The position numbers were made by a program, and so were the translations under genes. DNA of 12,130 nt from an uncultured Verrucomicrobiota bacterium (GTDB lineage: Bacteria > Verrucomicrobiota > Verrucomicrobiia > Limisphaerales > UBA9464): positions 1 to 12,130 of the forward strand of contig CAIYFP010000111.1 of assembly GCA_903925515.1 (NCBI GenBank), read 5' to 3'. A model generated the notes under the pieces. The model was not told the origin of the DNA. It worked only from the letters and a program-made list of their open reading frames with translations, and made no database searches. Positions 1 to 7,040 of this stretch are shown in pieces. The stretch's first letter is position 1. Each line of letters opens with the position of its first letter.

Positions 1-42
1 CATTCCCCTGCATGGGGATGCCCGGGCTTTTTGGAGAGGGTG

Positions 43-72
43 AACGGATGGGGTCCTTGGGATCCATCCGTT
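43..72. other. Hairpin-forming inverted repeat upstream of the oxidoreductase gene
   Basis: AACGGATGG (43-51) is followed by its exact reverse complement CCATCCGTT (64-72). The inner bases can extend the pairing with one bulge to a very short loop. It is not followed by a T-run, so it is not a standard intrinsic terminator of the gene to the left. It may be a 5' leader structure of the gene at 207, a degraded terminator, or chance. A smaller inverted repeat (CATTCCCC at 1-8 with GGGGATG at 14-20) and a TTTTT at 28-32 lie just before it. No gene is supported in 1-206. Confidence 0.35.
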
Positions 73-206
73 GGCCACTCCATCCGCGTCCATGGCCGGA
101 GCCGTGAGCCGAAAAACTTCCTGCGTGGGGATTCAGGGCACGACGTCCGTCCTTGGAAAGCGCCGGCGCCCAAGGCAGGATGCGAGCCAACGACACGTTT
201 CCCGTC

Positions 207-1520
207 ATGAACATCACGCGCCGTCACTTCCTGCACCACGCCGCCGCCGCCTCGGCCTTGACCCTCGGCGGCATCACCCGCGCCGCCCAACGCAAGCTCT
301 CCCCCAACGAAAAGCTCAACCTCGGCGTCGTCGGCGTCGCAGGTCGCGGCGGCGAGAACCTCGCGGGCGTTCGGCACCAGAACATCGTGGCCCTGTGCGA
401 CGTGGATTCGGGCCGCCTGAACGCGGCGGGCGCGCAATTTCCGGGCGCGTTCAGGTGCTCGGATTACCGGCGCCTGCTCGACCGCAACGACCTCGACGGC
501 GTCGTCATCTCCACGCCGGACCACACGCACGCCGTGATTGCCATCGCGGCCCTGCAAAGCGGCCGTCCCGTCTATTGCGAGAAGCCGCTCACCCACACCG
601 TCAGCGAGATCCGCCGCCTCGTGCAGGTCGCCCAGAAATCCAAGCTGCCCACCCAGACCGGCAACCAAATCCACGCCACCGACAACTATCGCCGCGTCGC
701 CCAGCTCGCCCGCTCCGGCGTCATTGGGGAAATCAACGAGGTCCACCACTGGGCAGGCTCCGCATGGGAAACCAAGCCCCTGCCGCCCGCATCGCCCGTC
801 CCGGCCGGGCTCGACTACGACCAATGGGTCGGGCCCGTCACATGGCGCGATTACAGCCCCGAGTGGGTCCACTTCAACTGGCGCCGCTGGTGGCACTTCG
901 GGGGTGGCACGCTCAGCGACTTCTGCTGCCACCACATGGACCTCGGGGTCTGGGCGCTCGACCTCGGCCTGCCCGACGTCATCGAGGCGGAAGGGCCCGA
1001 TCCCGATCCCCATTGCGCGCCTCCATGGCTGAAGGTCCGGTACGAGTTCCCCGCGACGGCCGCGCACCCGCGCCGCCGCATGTTCTGGTACTCCGGCAGC
1101 AAGCGGCCGGAGGTGGCCGGCGTGCCGGACCTCTCCAAGTGGGGCGGCGGAACGTTGTTCGTGGGAAGCCAAGGGATGTTGCTGGCCGACTACGGCCGCT
1201 TCCAGCTCCTGCCCGCCGACAAGTTCAAGGACGCCGAAATCCCCGCCCCGGACTTCCCCAGCTCCGTGGGGCATCACGAGGAATGGATCCGGGCCGTCCG
1301 CGGCGAGGACCTCGCCCTGCCCCGGTTCAAGGCCATGGGCCGCACCAATTCACCATTCGCCTACGGCGCCGTCCTGACCGAGCTCGGGCTCCTCGGCAAC
1401 ATCGCGTTCCGCACCCGCAAACGCATCGAATGGGACGCCGCCCGCATGAGGGCCAAGGGCGTGCCCGAGGCCGACCGGTTCATCCATCACGAGTATCGCA
1501 AGGGGTGGAAGCTGGGCTGA
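207..1520 (+). CDS. Tat-exported Gfo/Idh/MocA family oxidoreductase
   Basis: A 437-residue NAD(P)-dependent oxidoreductase of the Gfo/Idh/MocA family, probably acting on a sugar or sugar derivative outside the cytoplasm; the substrate cannot be told from sequence. Residues 4-10 (TRRHFLH) match the twin-arginine signal motif and are followed by an alanine-rich hydrophobic stretch ending near AQ (27-28), so export is by Tat, which fits a protein folded around its dinucleotide. The Rossmann start is GVVGVAGRGG (40-49). EKPLTH (125-130) carries the family's conserved Glu-Lys-Pro. The second half (WRRWWHFGGGTLSDFCCHHMDLG) resembles the C-terminal domain of the PVC-type members. I chose the ATG at 207 because it puts the RR motif right at the N-terminus, as is usual in this group. 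In-frame ATGs at 180 and 153 exist; 180 has AAGG only 4 nt upstream. The next gene, cdsA, begins 7 nt after the stop. Confidence 0.9.
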   Translation: MNITRRHFLHHAAAASALTLGGITRAAQRKLSPNEKLNLGVVGVAGRGGENLAGVRHQNIVALCDVDSGRLNAAGAQFPGAFRCSDYRRLLDRNDLDGVVISTPDHTHAVIAIAALQSGRPVYCEKPLTHTVSEIRRLVQVAQKSKLPTQTGNQIHATDNYRRVAQLARSGVIGEINEVHHWAGSAWETKPLPPASPVPAGLDYDQWVGPVTWRDYSPEWVHFNWRRWWHFGGGTLSDFCCHHMDLGVWALDLGLPDVIEAEGPDPDPHCAPPWLKVRYEFPATAAHPRRRMFWYSGSKRPEVAGVPDLSKWGGGTLFVGSQGMLLADYGRFQLLPADKFKDAEIPAPDFPSSVGHHEEWIRAVRGEDLALPRFKAMGRTNSPFAYGAVLTELGLLGNIAFRTRKRIEWDAARMRAKGVPEADRFIHHEYRKGWKLG

Positions 1521-1527
1521 GGCGTCC

Positions 1528-2472
1528 ATGGACACCCCTCCTGCGCCGGCATCCCCGCAGCCGCCCCCCGCCGCGCCCGCGCTAAGCAAGGGGCAGGTCT
1601 TTGTACGCCGACTCGCAAGCACGGTCGCCCTCTGGACCGTCGTGCTCACCGCCATCTTCTCGAGGAACCCGTTCGTCCGGGAATGGGTGTTCCTTGGGCT
1701 CATGCTGCTCCTCGCGGGCACGGGCCTCGTGGAGTTCTACGCGTTGGTGGGCCGGAGGGGCCTTGTATGCTTCAGGTCATGGGGCATCGCCAACGGCCTG
1801 CTCCTCATGGGCGCCACGTTCTACTACGTCACTGTCTATCAACCAGGCCATGAACACCGCGGGCTGCCCGCGCGCGCCAATGACTTCGAGACGTCCGTCC
1901 TTATCCTGTTCGTGCTCGGCCTCTGCGTCCGCGAGTTCGTCTCCAAGAAGAACCAGTCCAACGGGCTCACCGCCATCTCCACGACCCTGCTGGGCCTCAT
2001 GTACGTCCCGTGGCTCCTCAACTTCATCCAGAAGATCAACTTCTTCCCCGGCGTCGATGGCCGCTTCTACGTCCTCTACTTCATCCTCGTCACCAAGCTC
2101 AGCGACGTCGGCGCCTACTGCGTCGGGTCCCTCGTCGGCCGCCACAAGATGATCCCGCGCATCAGCCCCGGCAAAACATGGGAGGGCTTCGCCGGGGCGA
2201 TCGTCGTCTCGACCGGCGCCAGCGTCCTGTTCGCGCATCTCGCAGGCCCCCGCCTCGCCGGCATGAACACCCTCCATGCCGTCATCCTCGGCGTCCTCCT
2301 GTCCGTCGCCGCCGTCGTGGGCGACCTGATCGAGTCCTTGTTCAAGCGCGAGGCCGGCGTGAAGGATTCCGGGCGGTTCTTCCCCGGCATCGGCGGCATC
2401 CTTGACCTGCTGGACTCGTTGCTGTTCAACGCCCCGCTCATGTACCTGTACCTGCGCCACGTGCTGACCTAG
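1528..2472 (+). CDS. cdsA: Phosphatidate cytidylyltransferase (CDP-diacylglycerol synthase)
   Basis: A 314-residue polytopic inner-membrane enzyme that converts phosphatidic acid and CTP to CDP-diacylglycerol, the branch-point precursor of phospholipids. The N-terminal 20 residues are Pro/Ala-rich. Hydrophobic segments lie around 30-45, 52-72, 88-104, 122-135, 150-166, 180-200, 222-240 and 250-268. Family landmarks are SDVGAY (192-197), SPGKTWEG (213-220), and GDLIESLFKREAGVKDSG (265-282) followed by PGIGGILDLLDS (286-297). The last block differs from the classic signature (normally HGG.LDR.DS): His is Ile and Arg is Leu, while both Asp residues remain. The start ATG has GAGG at 1519-1522, overlapping the upstream stop, with a 5-nt spacer, which suggests co-transcription with the oxidoreductase. 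The usual bacterial neighbours of cdsA (uppS, dxr, rseP) are absent from this window. Confidence 0.93.
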   Translation: MDTPPAPASPQPPPAAPALSKGQVFVRRLASTVALWTVVLTAIFSRNPFVREWVFLGLMLLLAGTGLVEFYALVGRRGLVCFRSWGIANGLLLMGATFYYVTVYQPGHEHRGLPARANDFETSVLILFVLGLCVREFVSKKNQSNGLTAISTTLLGLMYVPWLLNFIQKINFFPGVDGRFYVLYFILVTKLSDVGAYCVGSLVGRHKMIPRISPGKTWEGFAGAIVVSTGASVLFAHLAGPRLAGMNTLHAVILGVLLSVAAVVGDLIESLFKREAGVKDSGRFFPGIGGILDLLDSLLFNAPLMYLYLRHVLT

Positions 2473-2623
2473 GCGTGACCCGGCCGGTTGGGTGCGGCGG
2501 GGTTGCACGGCACGCGAAGCTCCAGCAAGCACGGCAAACCGGGACCCTTCGTCCACGCTGAAAGGCCCGCGGCTCCGCAAGACGCCCTTGGCCGGAGGAA
2601 ATCCAGCCGTTACCTCACGGCGC

Positions 2624-3727
2624 ATGGATTCCAAGCACGCCTACGTCGCACTCAACATGATCGAGCACCTCGGGCCGGTTCGACTCCGGCAGTTGCTCGC
2701 CCACTTTGGCACGCCCCAAGCCATCCTCGAAGCCAGCGCCGCCCAGCTCGGCGCCGTCCATGGCATCGGCCCCGACGTCGCAACCTCCATCGCCTCATGG
2801 CGCTCGAAAGTCGATCTCGAGGGCGAATGCCGACGCATCGAGTCCTTCGGCTGCCATGTCCTGACACAGGAGGACGAGGGCTACCCGCCGCTGCTCCGCG
2901 AAATCTACGACCCTCCCATCGTCCTTTACGTCCGCGGATCCATCGTCCCACGCGACAAGAACTCGGTCGCCGTGGTGGGTTCCCGCCAGACGACCCCCTA
3001 CGGCGGCGAGGTCGCCCGGCGTCTGGGCTACCAGTTGGCCTACACGGGCGTCACCGTCGTCAGTGGCGGCGCCCGCGGCATCGACACCGCAACCCATCAA
3101 GGCGCGCTCGCGGCCGGAGGACGCACCCTCGCCGTCCTCGGCACCGGCCTCGACATCGTCTTCCCGCCCGAGAACCGCGACCTGTTCGACCGCATCGCCG
3201 CCACCGGCGCCGTCCTTACCCAGTTCCCCTTCGGCCGTCCCGCCGACAAGCAGTCGTTCCCGATCCGGAATCGGATCGTGGCGGGCATGACGCTGGGCAC
3301 CGTGGTCGTCGAGGCCAACATCAACAGCGGCGCGATGATCACGGCCCAGTTCGCCGTGGACCACGGTCGGCAGGTGTTCGCGGTGCCGGGCCGAATTGAC
3401 TCCCCCCGGAGCAAGGGATGCCATGACCTCATCAAGAAGGGGGCCAAGCTCTGTGAGGGCATCGATGACATCCTGCCCGAGTTCGAGTACCTGTTCCCGC
3501 CGCCCAACCGTCCCTCGCTCCCGGGCCCCGCTCCCCTTCCCGCGCTCGACCTGACCGAGCCCGAGCAGGCCGTCCACCGAGCTCTCGAAGGCGGCGAACT
3601 CGATTCGGACGAGGTCATCCGCGCAAGCGGCCTGCCCGCCAGCGCCGCCAGCGTGGCCTTGTTCAGCCTTGAGATGAAGCGCCTCGTCCGCCAGTTGCCC
3701 GGCCGCCGCTACCAGTTGCTCCGGTAA
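2624..3727 (+). CDS. dprA: DNA-processing protein DprA (RecA loader)
   Basis: A 367-residue DprA/Smf. The family binds incoming single-stranded DNA in the cytoplasm during natural transformation and loads RecA. A helix-hairpin-helix-like N-terminus includes LGAVHGIGPDVATSI (about 42-56). The Rossmann-like core shows VVGSRQ (about 117-122), SGGARGID (137-144), VLGTGLDIVFPPENRDLF (161-178), FPIRNRIVAGM (202-212), SGAMITA (225-231) and VFAVPGRIDSPRSKGCH (about 241-257). A Pro-rich linker (about 292-307) leads to a C-terminal winged-helix domain to residue 367, so it is full length. The ATG at 2624 fits the family N-terminus. A GGAGGAA at 2594-2600 lies 23 nt upstream, too far for normal use, and no start codon lies at proper distance from it. 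The 151-nt gap after cdsA shows no other gene. The 3' end overlaps the opposing GIY-YIG gene by 65 nt. Confidence 0.95.
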   Translation: MDSKHAYVALNMIEHLGPVRLRQLLAHFGTPQAILEASAAQLGAVHGIGPDVATSIASWRSKVDLEGECRRIESFGCHVLTQEDEGYPPLLREIYDPPIVLYVRGSIVPRDKNSVAVVGSRQTTPYGGEVARRLGYQLAYTGVTVVSGGARGIDTATHQGALAAGGRTLAVLGTGLDIVFPPENRDLFDRIAATGAVLTQFPFGRPADKQSFPIRNRIVAGMTLGTVVVEANINSGAMITAQFAVDHGRQVFAVPGRIDSPRSKGCHDLIKKGAKLCEGIDDILPEFEYLFPPPNRPSLPGPAPLPALDLTEPEQAVHRALEGGELDSDEVIRASGLPASAASVALFSLEMKRLVRQLPGRRYQLLR

Positions 3728-4598
3728 CCTCACCCGCCGACGCCTGCCCGGCCTCGCCCGCCCGCATGGCCATCCGGTCCGACATCACCGGCAGGTCGTC
3801 GAGTTCCTCCGGCAAAACCTGCTCGCGCCGAAGCCCAAGCCGGGACCGAAGCCAACGAAGCCTCTCCGGCCCGCGCACATAGAACTCCGCGATCCTTCCA
3901 AGGTCGGCCGAGACCCACGCGTCCTCGAAACGATTGCAAGGCGCCGCCAGCTCGCGAAGGCATCGCATCAACCAACATGGGGATTCGCCCGAGAAAAACC
4001 GCCTTGCATCGCCCACCCATTCGCCGCCACGCGCGTCGCGCAACCACCAGGGTCCCGGACCTGAGATCATGGCGCGGGGCATGTCCGCGACCGAGGCACC
4101 GGGATTCAGGACGCGCCACGCCAGACGAACCATGGCCGCGCACGCCAGCGCGGCGCTTGCCCGGAATGCCCCGAAGTCCCCCGGGCACGGCTCGCGCGTG
4201 CATTCCATGGCAAGGCCACCCTGCTCCGGAACCACCACGCGCACGTACACCGCCGACCGCGGCCAGGTCCCGGCACGGTTGAAGGGCGGGCGCAGCGACC
4301 GTATCAACTCGTTCTCGCGAAGCCGGGCTGCCGGCTCGTCCACGCAGGTCTCCACCTCGATCCGGTCCACCTCATGGACAAGTCGGACGATCTTGCGCGG
4401 CTGGCCCCGGGTCCTCCGGTAGCTCGCAAGGCGCGCCCGGAGGTTCCCGGCCTTGCCCACGTACAACAGGCGCCCCAACGCGTCGTACATCCGGTACACC
4501 CCGGGCCGGGCCGGGACCGAACGGAACCACTCGACGCCCAGCCGGCCCAGCAGGGGCCGGGCCGCGGGCAGCAAGCGCAACTGAAGGTCCGGCGACAT
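3663..4598 (-). CDS. GIY-YIG nuclease-domain protein (UvrC/Cho-like)
   Basis: A 311-residue protein with an N-terminal GIY-YIG endonuclease domain (about 28-108) like that of UvrC and Cho, which incise DNA next to damage. The catalytic set looks complete: GVY (33-35), YVG (46-48) followed by KAGNLRARLASY with the conserved Arg, Glu95 in RENELIR, and PPFN (104-107). The remaining 200 residues have no domain I can name; the UvrB-binding and HhH regions of full UvrC are absent, and the overall length is close to Cho. The last 30 residues are low-complexity Gly/Ala/Ser, and the final 21 are encoded antisense to the end of dprA. I start at the ATG at 4598, 19 nt after the cobW-like stop; longer in-frame starts would run into that gene. 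Shine-Dalgarno support is weak. It is the last gene of the minus-strand operon. A repair or structure-specific nuclease is likely, but the substrate is unknown. Confidence 0.82.
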   Translation of the reverse strand: MSPDLQLRLLPAARPLLGRLGVEWFRSVPARPGVYRMYDALGRLLYVGKAGNLRARLASYRRTRGQPRKIVRLVHEVDRIEVETCVDEPAARLRENELIRSLRPPFNRAGTWPRSAVYVRVVVPEQGGLAMECTREPCPGDFGAFRASAALACAAMVRLAWRVLNPGASVADMPRAMISGPGPWWLRDARGGEWVGDARRFFSGESPCWLMRCLRELAAPCNRFEDAWVSADLGRIAEFYVRGPERLRWLRSRLGLRREQVLPEELDDLPVMSDRMAMRAGEAGQASAGEVTGATGSGGRATGGRGASSQG

Positions 4599-4617
4599 CC
4601 GGCACCGGCCCCCATGG

Positions 4618-5622
4618 CTACGGGGACATCCGAAGGCCCCTGCCCAGCGCCGGCGTCGCCCACAACGAACGCACGCGCTCCCGGTGCAACCGCTCGTCGA
4701 GGCACGGTCCAATCAGCACCCCAAACGTGTCAGGCAACGGCTTGGCGGGAAACCGCTCGATGAAGTGATGGCCGGGGGTCTTCTGGAACACATGGACGAC
4801 GTCAGGCGATTGACGGAGGCGGACGAACCCCTTGGCCCGGACGACCCCCTGGTGTTCCAGGCCCGCGAGCCATGTCTCGAAGGACTCGCGCGGAACCGGG
4901 ACCGGGAACCTCCATGACAGGCTCCGGTAGCTGGCATGGAGATGCTCGCGCGGGCCCGCGGCGTCGTCGGGCCCAAGCCTCGGGTCCTCGGCATGATGGG
5001 CGTCGGGCCCCGCCAGCAAGGCGGGTAGGTCCGGCAGCCCAAACGGGAGACGCACCATGGCCGCGCGCATGTTCCATGCCCGGAGCGCGCCCTCGGCCGC
5101 CTCCACCTCGCCCGGCCCAAGCAGGTCGCACCGGCTCAGCGCCACGACGTCCGAATACTGGACCTGCCGCCGGACAAGCACGCGCTCGCCAAGGCCTCCA
5201 TCAGGCCGCAGGAACCACGTCGCGTCCACGACGGTCACCACCGCCTTCAGCCGGACCACCCCGAGCAGGTCGGTATCCGTCAGGACGTCGATCACGTTGT
5301 CGGGGTCGGCGAGGCCGGACGTTTCGAGGACAAGATAGTCGCACTGGCCCTCGCGCAGCATCGCGCGGCACGCGCGTTCAAGGGAGTCGTCCGGCGCGCA
5401 GCATACACAGCCCCCATCCACCTGCGTGACCGCAAGGCCGGGGCGACGCACGAGCTGGCCATCGACGGACTCGGCGCCGAACTCGTTCATGACGATCCCG
5501 ATGCGAAGGCCCGTGGCGGGGGCCTCCTCGAGCCAGCGCAGGAGCAACGTCGTCTTGCCCGCGCCAAGGAATCCCGTGAGCAGGATGACCGGCATGGGCC
5601 GGGAAACACCCGGCGCATTCAT
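4618..5622 (-). CDS. COG0523/CobW-type G3E GTPase, putative metal chaperone
   Basis: A 334-residue cytoplasmic P-loop GTPase of the G3E family. These proteins couple GTP hydrolysis to delivery of a metal such as zinc or cobalt to a client enzyme. Visible features are Walker A GFLGAGKTT (17-25), the CxCC metal-binding motif in GCVCC (71-75), ETSGLADP (100-107), and a CobW C-terminal domain from about residue 230. A short acidic/His-containing linker precedes that domain (HHAED near 209-213). The guanine-specificity motif is SRCD (163-166) instead of the usual NKxD, which is worth noting. The ATG at 5622 overlaps the stop of the M20 peptidase as ATGA, favouring it over the inner Met10 at 5595. 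The peptidase upstream is a metalloenzyme and thus a plausible client (inference). Which COG0523 subfamily and which metal cannot be read from sequence alone. Confidence 0.9.
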   Translation of the reverse strand: MNAPGVSRPMPVILLTGFLGAGKTTLLLRWLEEAPATGLRIGIVMNEFGAESVDGQLVRRPGLAVTQVDGGCVCCAPDDSLERACRAMLREGQCDYLVLETSGLADPDNVIDVLTDTDLLGVVRLKAVVTVVDATWFLRPDGGLGERVLVRRQVQYSDVVALSRCDLLGPGEVEAAEGALRAWNMRAAMVRLPFGLPDLPALLAGPDAHHAEDPRLGPDDAAGPREHLHASYRSLSWRFPVPVPRESFETWLAGLEHQGVVRAKGFVRLRQSPDVVHVFQKTPGHHFIERFPAKPLPDTFGVLIGPCLDERLHRERVRSLWATPALGRGLRMSP

Positions 5623-7040
5623 GCCGCCGAGGTCCGCGCGGCGGCGGCGAGACGGGGCCAGAGATGAACCGCCATCCGCATGCCGGCGGCGTAGGCGCGG
5701 AGGTTGAACTTCTCGTTGGGCGAATGCGCGTTGTCGTCCGGCAACGCCATCCCGAGAAGAAGCGTGTCGGCGCCGAGATGCTCCTTGAACGCGGACACAA
5801 TCGGGATGCTGCCGCCCTCCCGCATGAGCATGCCCGGGTGGCCGAATCCCTCATGGAGCGCCTCCATGGCGGCCCTTGCCATGGGGCCATCCGGCGACGT
5901 CAAGTACGGCACCGCGCCATGGCCGTGCTGGATGGAAAGTCGGACGGTCGGGGGGCAACAGCGTTCGAGGTGGGCCTTGACGGCGGCGATGACGCGACCG
6001 GGGTCTTGGTTGGCGACGAGCCGAAGCGTGAGCTTGGCGGAGGCCCACGACGGGATGATCGTCTTGCTTCCCTCCCCTTGATACCCGCTCGTCAGCCCGT
6101 TGATCTCGAACGTGGGCCTTGCGGTGCGTTGTTCCTCCGGCGTGAACCCGGGCTCGCCGAACAGCGCGGGCGATCCCGTCAACGCGAGATACTCCGACGG
6201 CGTGGCCGGGAGGCGCGCGAGCTGCGCTCGCTCGTACTCCGACAGGGGCATGACGTCGTCGTAGAAGCCCGGGACCAAGATGCGGCCGTGCTCGTCGCGC
6301 ATCCGCGCCAGCAACCGGCACAAAGCCATGGCGGGGTTTTCCACGGTGCCCCCAAAGAGCCCGGAATGGAGGTCCTTGGAAGGCCCGTCCACTCGGACTT
6401 CCATCGCGGCGATGCCCCGCAGGGCGTAGGTGAGGGCCGGGTGCCGGAGGTCGGGGATGCCGTTGTCGGAGACCACCACGGCATCGCAGGCAAGCTCCCG
6501 ACGATGCAACGGAAGGAAGTCATGGAGCGCACCGGAGCCGATCTCCTCCTCGCCCTCGACCAGGAAAACCAAGTTGCAGGGCAGGCCGACGCCCGAGGCA
6601 AGGCAGGCCTCCACGGCATGGAGGTGAGCAAGGTGCTGTCCCTTGTTGTCGCTGGAGCCGCGGCCAAAAAGGTCGTCGCCCCGTACCTGAGGATCGAAGG
6701 GCGGGGTGGTCCAAAGCTCGAAGGGCTCGGGCGGCTGCACATCGTAGTGGCCATAGACCATGAAGGTCGGTGCGCCCTCCACCCGCGGGGTCCGCGCGAC
6801 CACGACCGGGTTGCCGCGGGTGGGATGCACCTCCGTGGCGAGGCCCGCCGCGCGAAAACGCCCGGCGATCCATTCCGCACAGCGGCCAACGTCGGGCGCA
6901 TGGGCGGGTTGGGCGCTGACGCTGGGGATCCGGACGTACTCGCGAAGCCTCTCGACGAGTTGGGAGTGATGGACGCCAAGCCAGTCGAGGGCGGGTTGGA
7001 CGCGGGTTTCGTACGATGCCATGGGAGATTGACGGGTCAT
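5619..7040 (-). CDS. M20 family metallopeptidase (dipeptidase type)
   Basis: A 473-residue cytoplasmic aminoacyl/dipeptide hydrolase of the M20 family, carnosinase/CNDP-like branch, normally with two metal ions. All expected ligands are visible: His98 and the nearby Asp100 in GHYDVQPP (97-104), bridging Asp131 in GSSDNKG, the Glu165-Glu166 pair in EGEEEIGS, Asp192 in VVSDN, and His439 in DDNAHSPNEKF. DLHSGLFGG (223-231) belongs to the lid/dimerisation domain. No signal peptide is seen. The ATG at 7040 overlaps the stop of the AsmA-like gene as ATGA; the alternative Met7 at 7022 has no ribosome site. The 3' end overlaps the G3E GTPase gene the same way, so the three genes appear translationally coupled. 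The peptide substrate is unknown. Confidence 0.94.
   Translation of the reverse strand: MTRQSPMASYETRVQPALDWLGVHHSQLVERLREYVRIPSVSAQPAHAPDVGRCAEWIAGRFRAAGLATEVHPTRGNPVVVARTPRVEGAPTFMVYGHYDVQPPEPFELWTTPPFDPQVRGDDLFGRGSSDNKGQHLAHLHAVEACLASGVGLPCNLVFLVEGEEEIGSGALHDFLPLHRRELACDAVVVSDNGIPDLRHPALTYALRGIAAMEVRVDGPSKDLHSGLFGGTVENPAMALCRLLARMRDEHGRILVPGFYDDVMPLSEYERAQLARLPATPSEYLALTGSPALFGEPGFTPEEQRTARPTFEINGLTSGYQGEGSKTIIPSWASAKLTLRLVANQDPGRVIAAVKAHLERCCPPTVRLSIQHGHGAVPYLTSPDGPMARAAMEALHEGFGHPGMLMREGGSIPIVSAFKEHLGADTLLLGMALPDDNAHSPNEKFNLRAYAAGMRMAVHLWPRLAAAARTSAA

Noticed and set aside
20..32. GCCCGGGC followed by TTTTT as an intrinsic terminator of an upstream gene
   Set aside because: The GC block is self-complementary with no loop, and the upstream gene is outside the window.
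71..1585. A 504-codon plus-strand open frame over the oxidoreductase
   Set aside because: The translation is Arg/Pro-rich without motifs, while the other frame encodes a full Gfo/Idh/MocA protein with Tat signal.
2676..2690. GGTTCGACTCC, resembling a tRNA T-loop
   Set aside because: It lies inside the conserved N-terminal coding region of dprA and no cloverleaf arms surround it.
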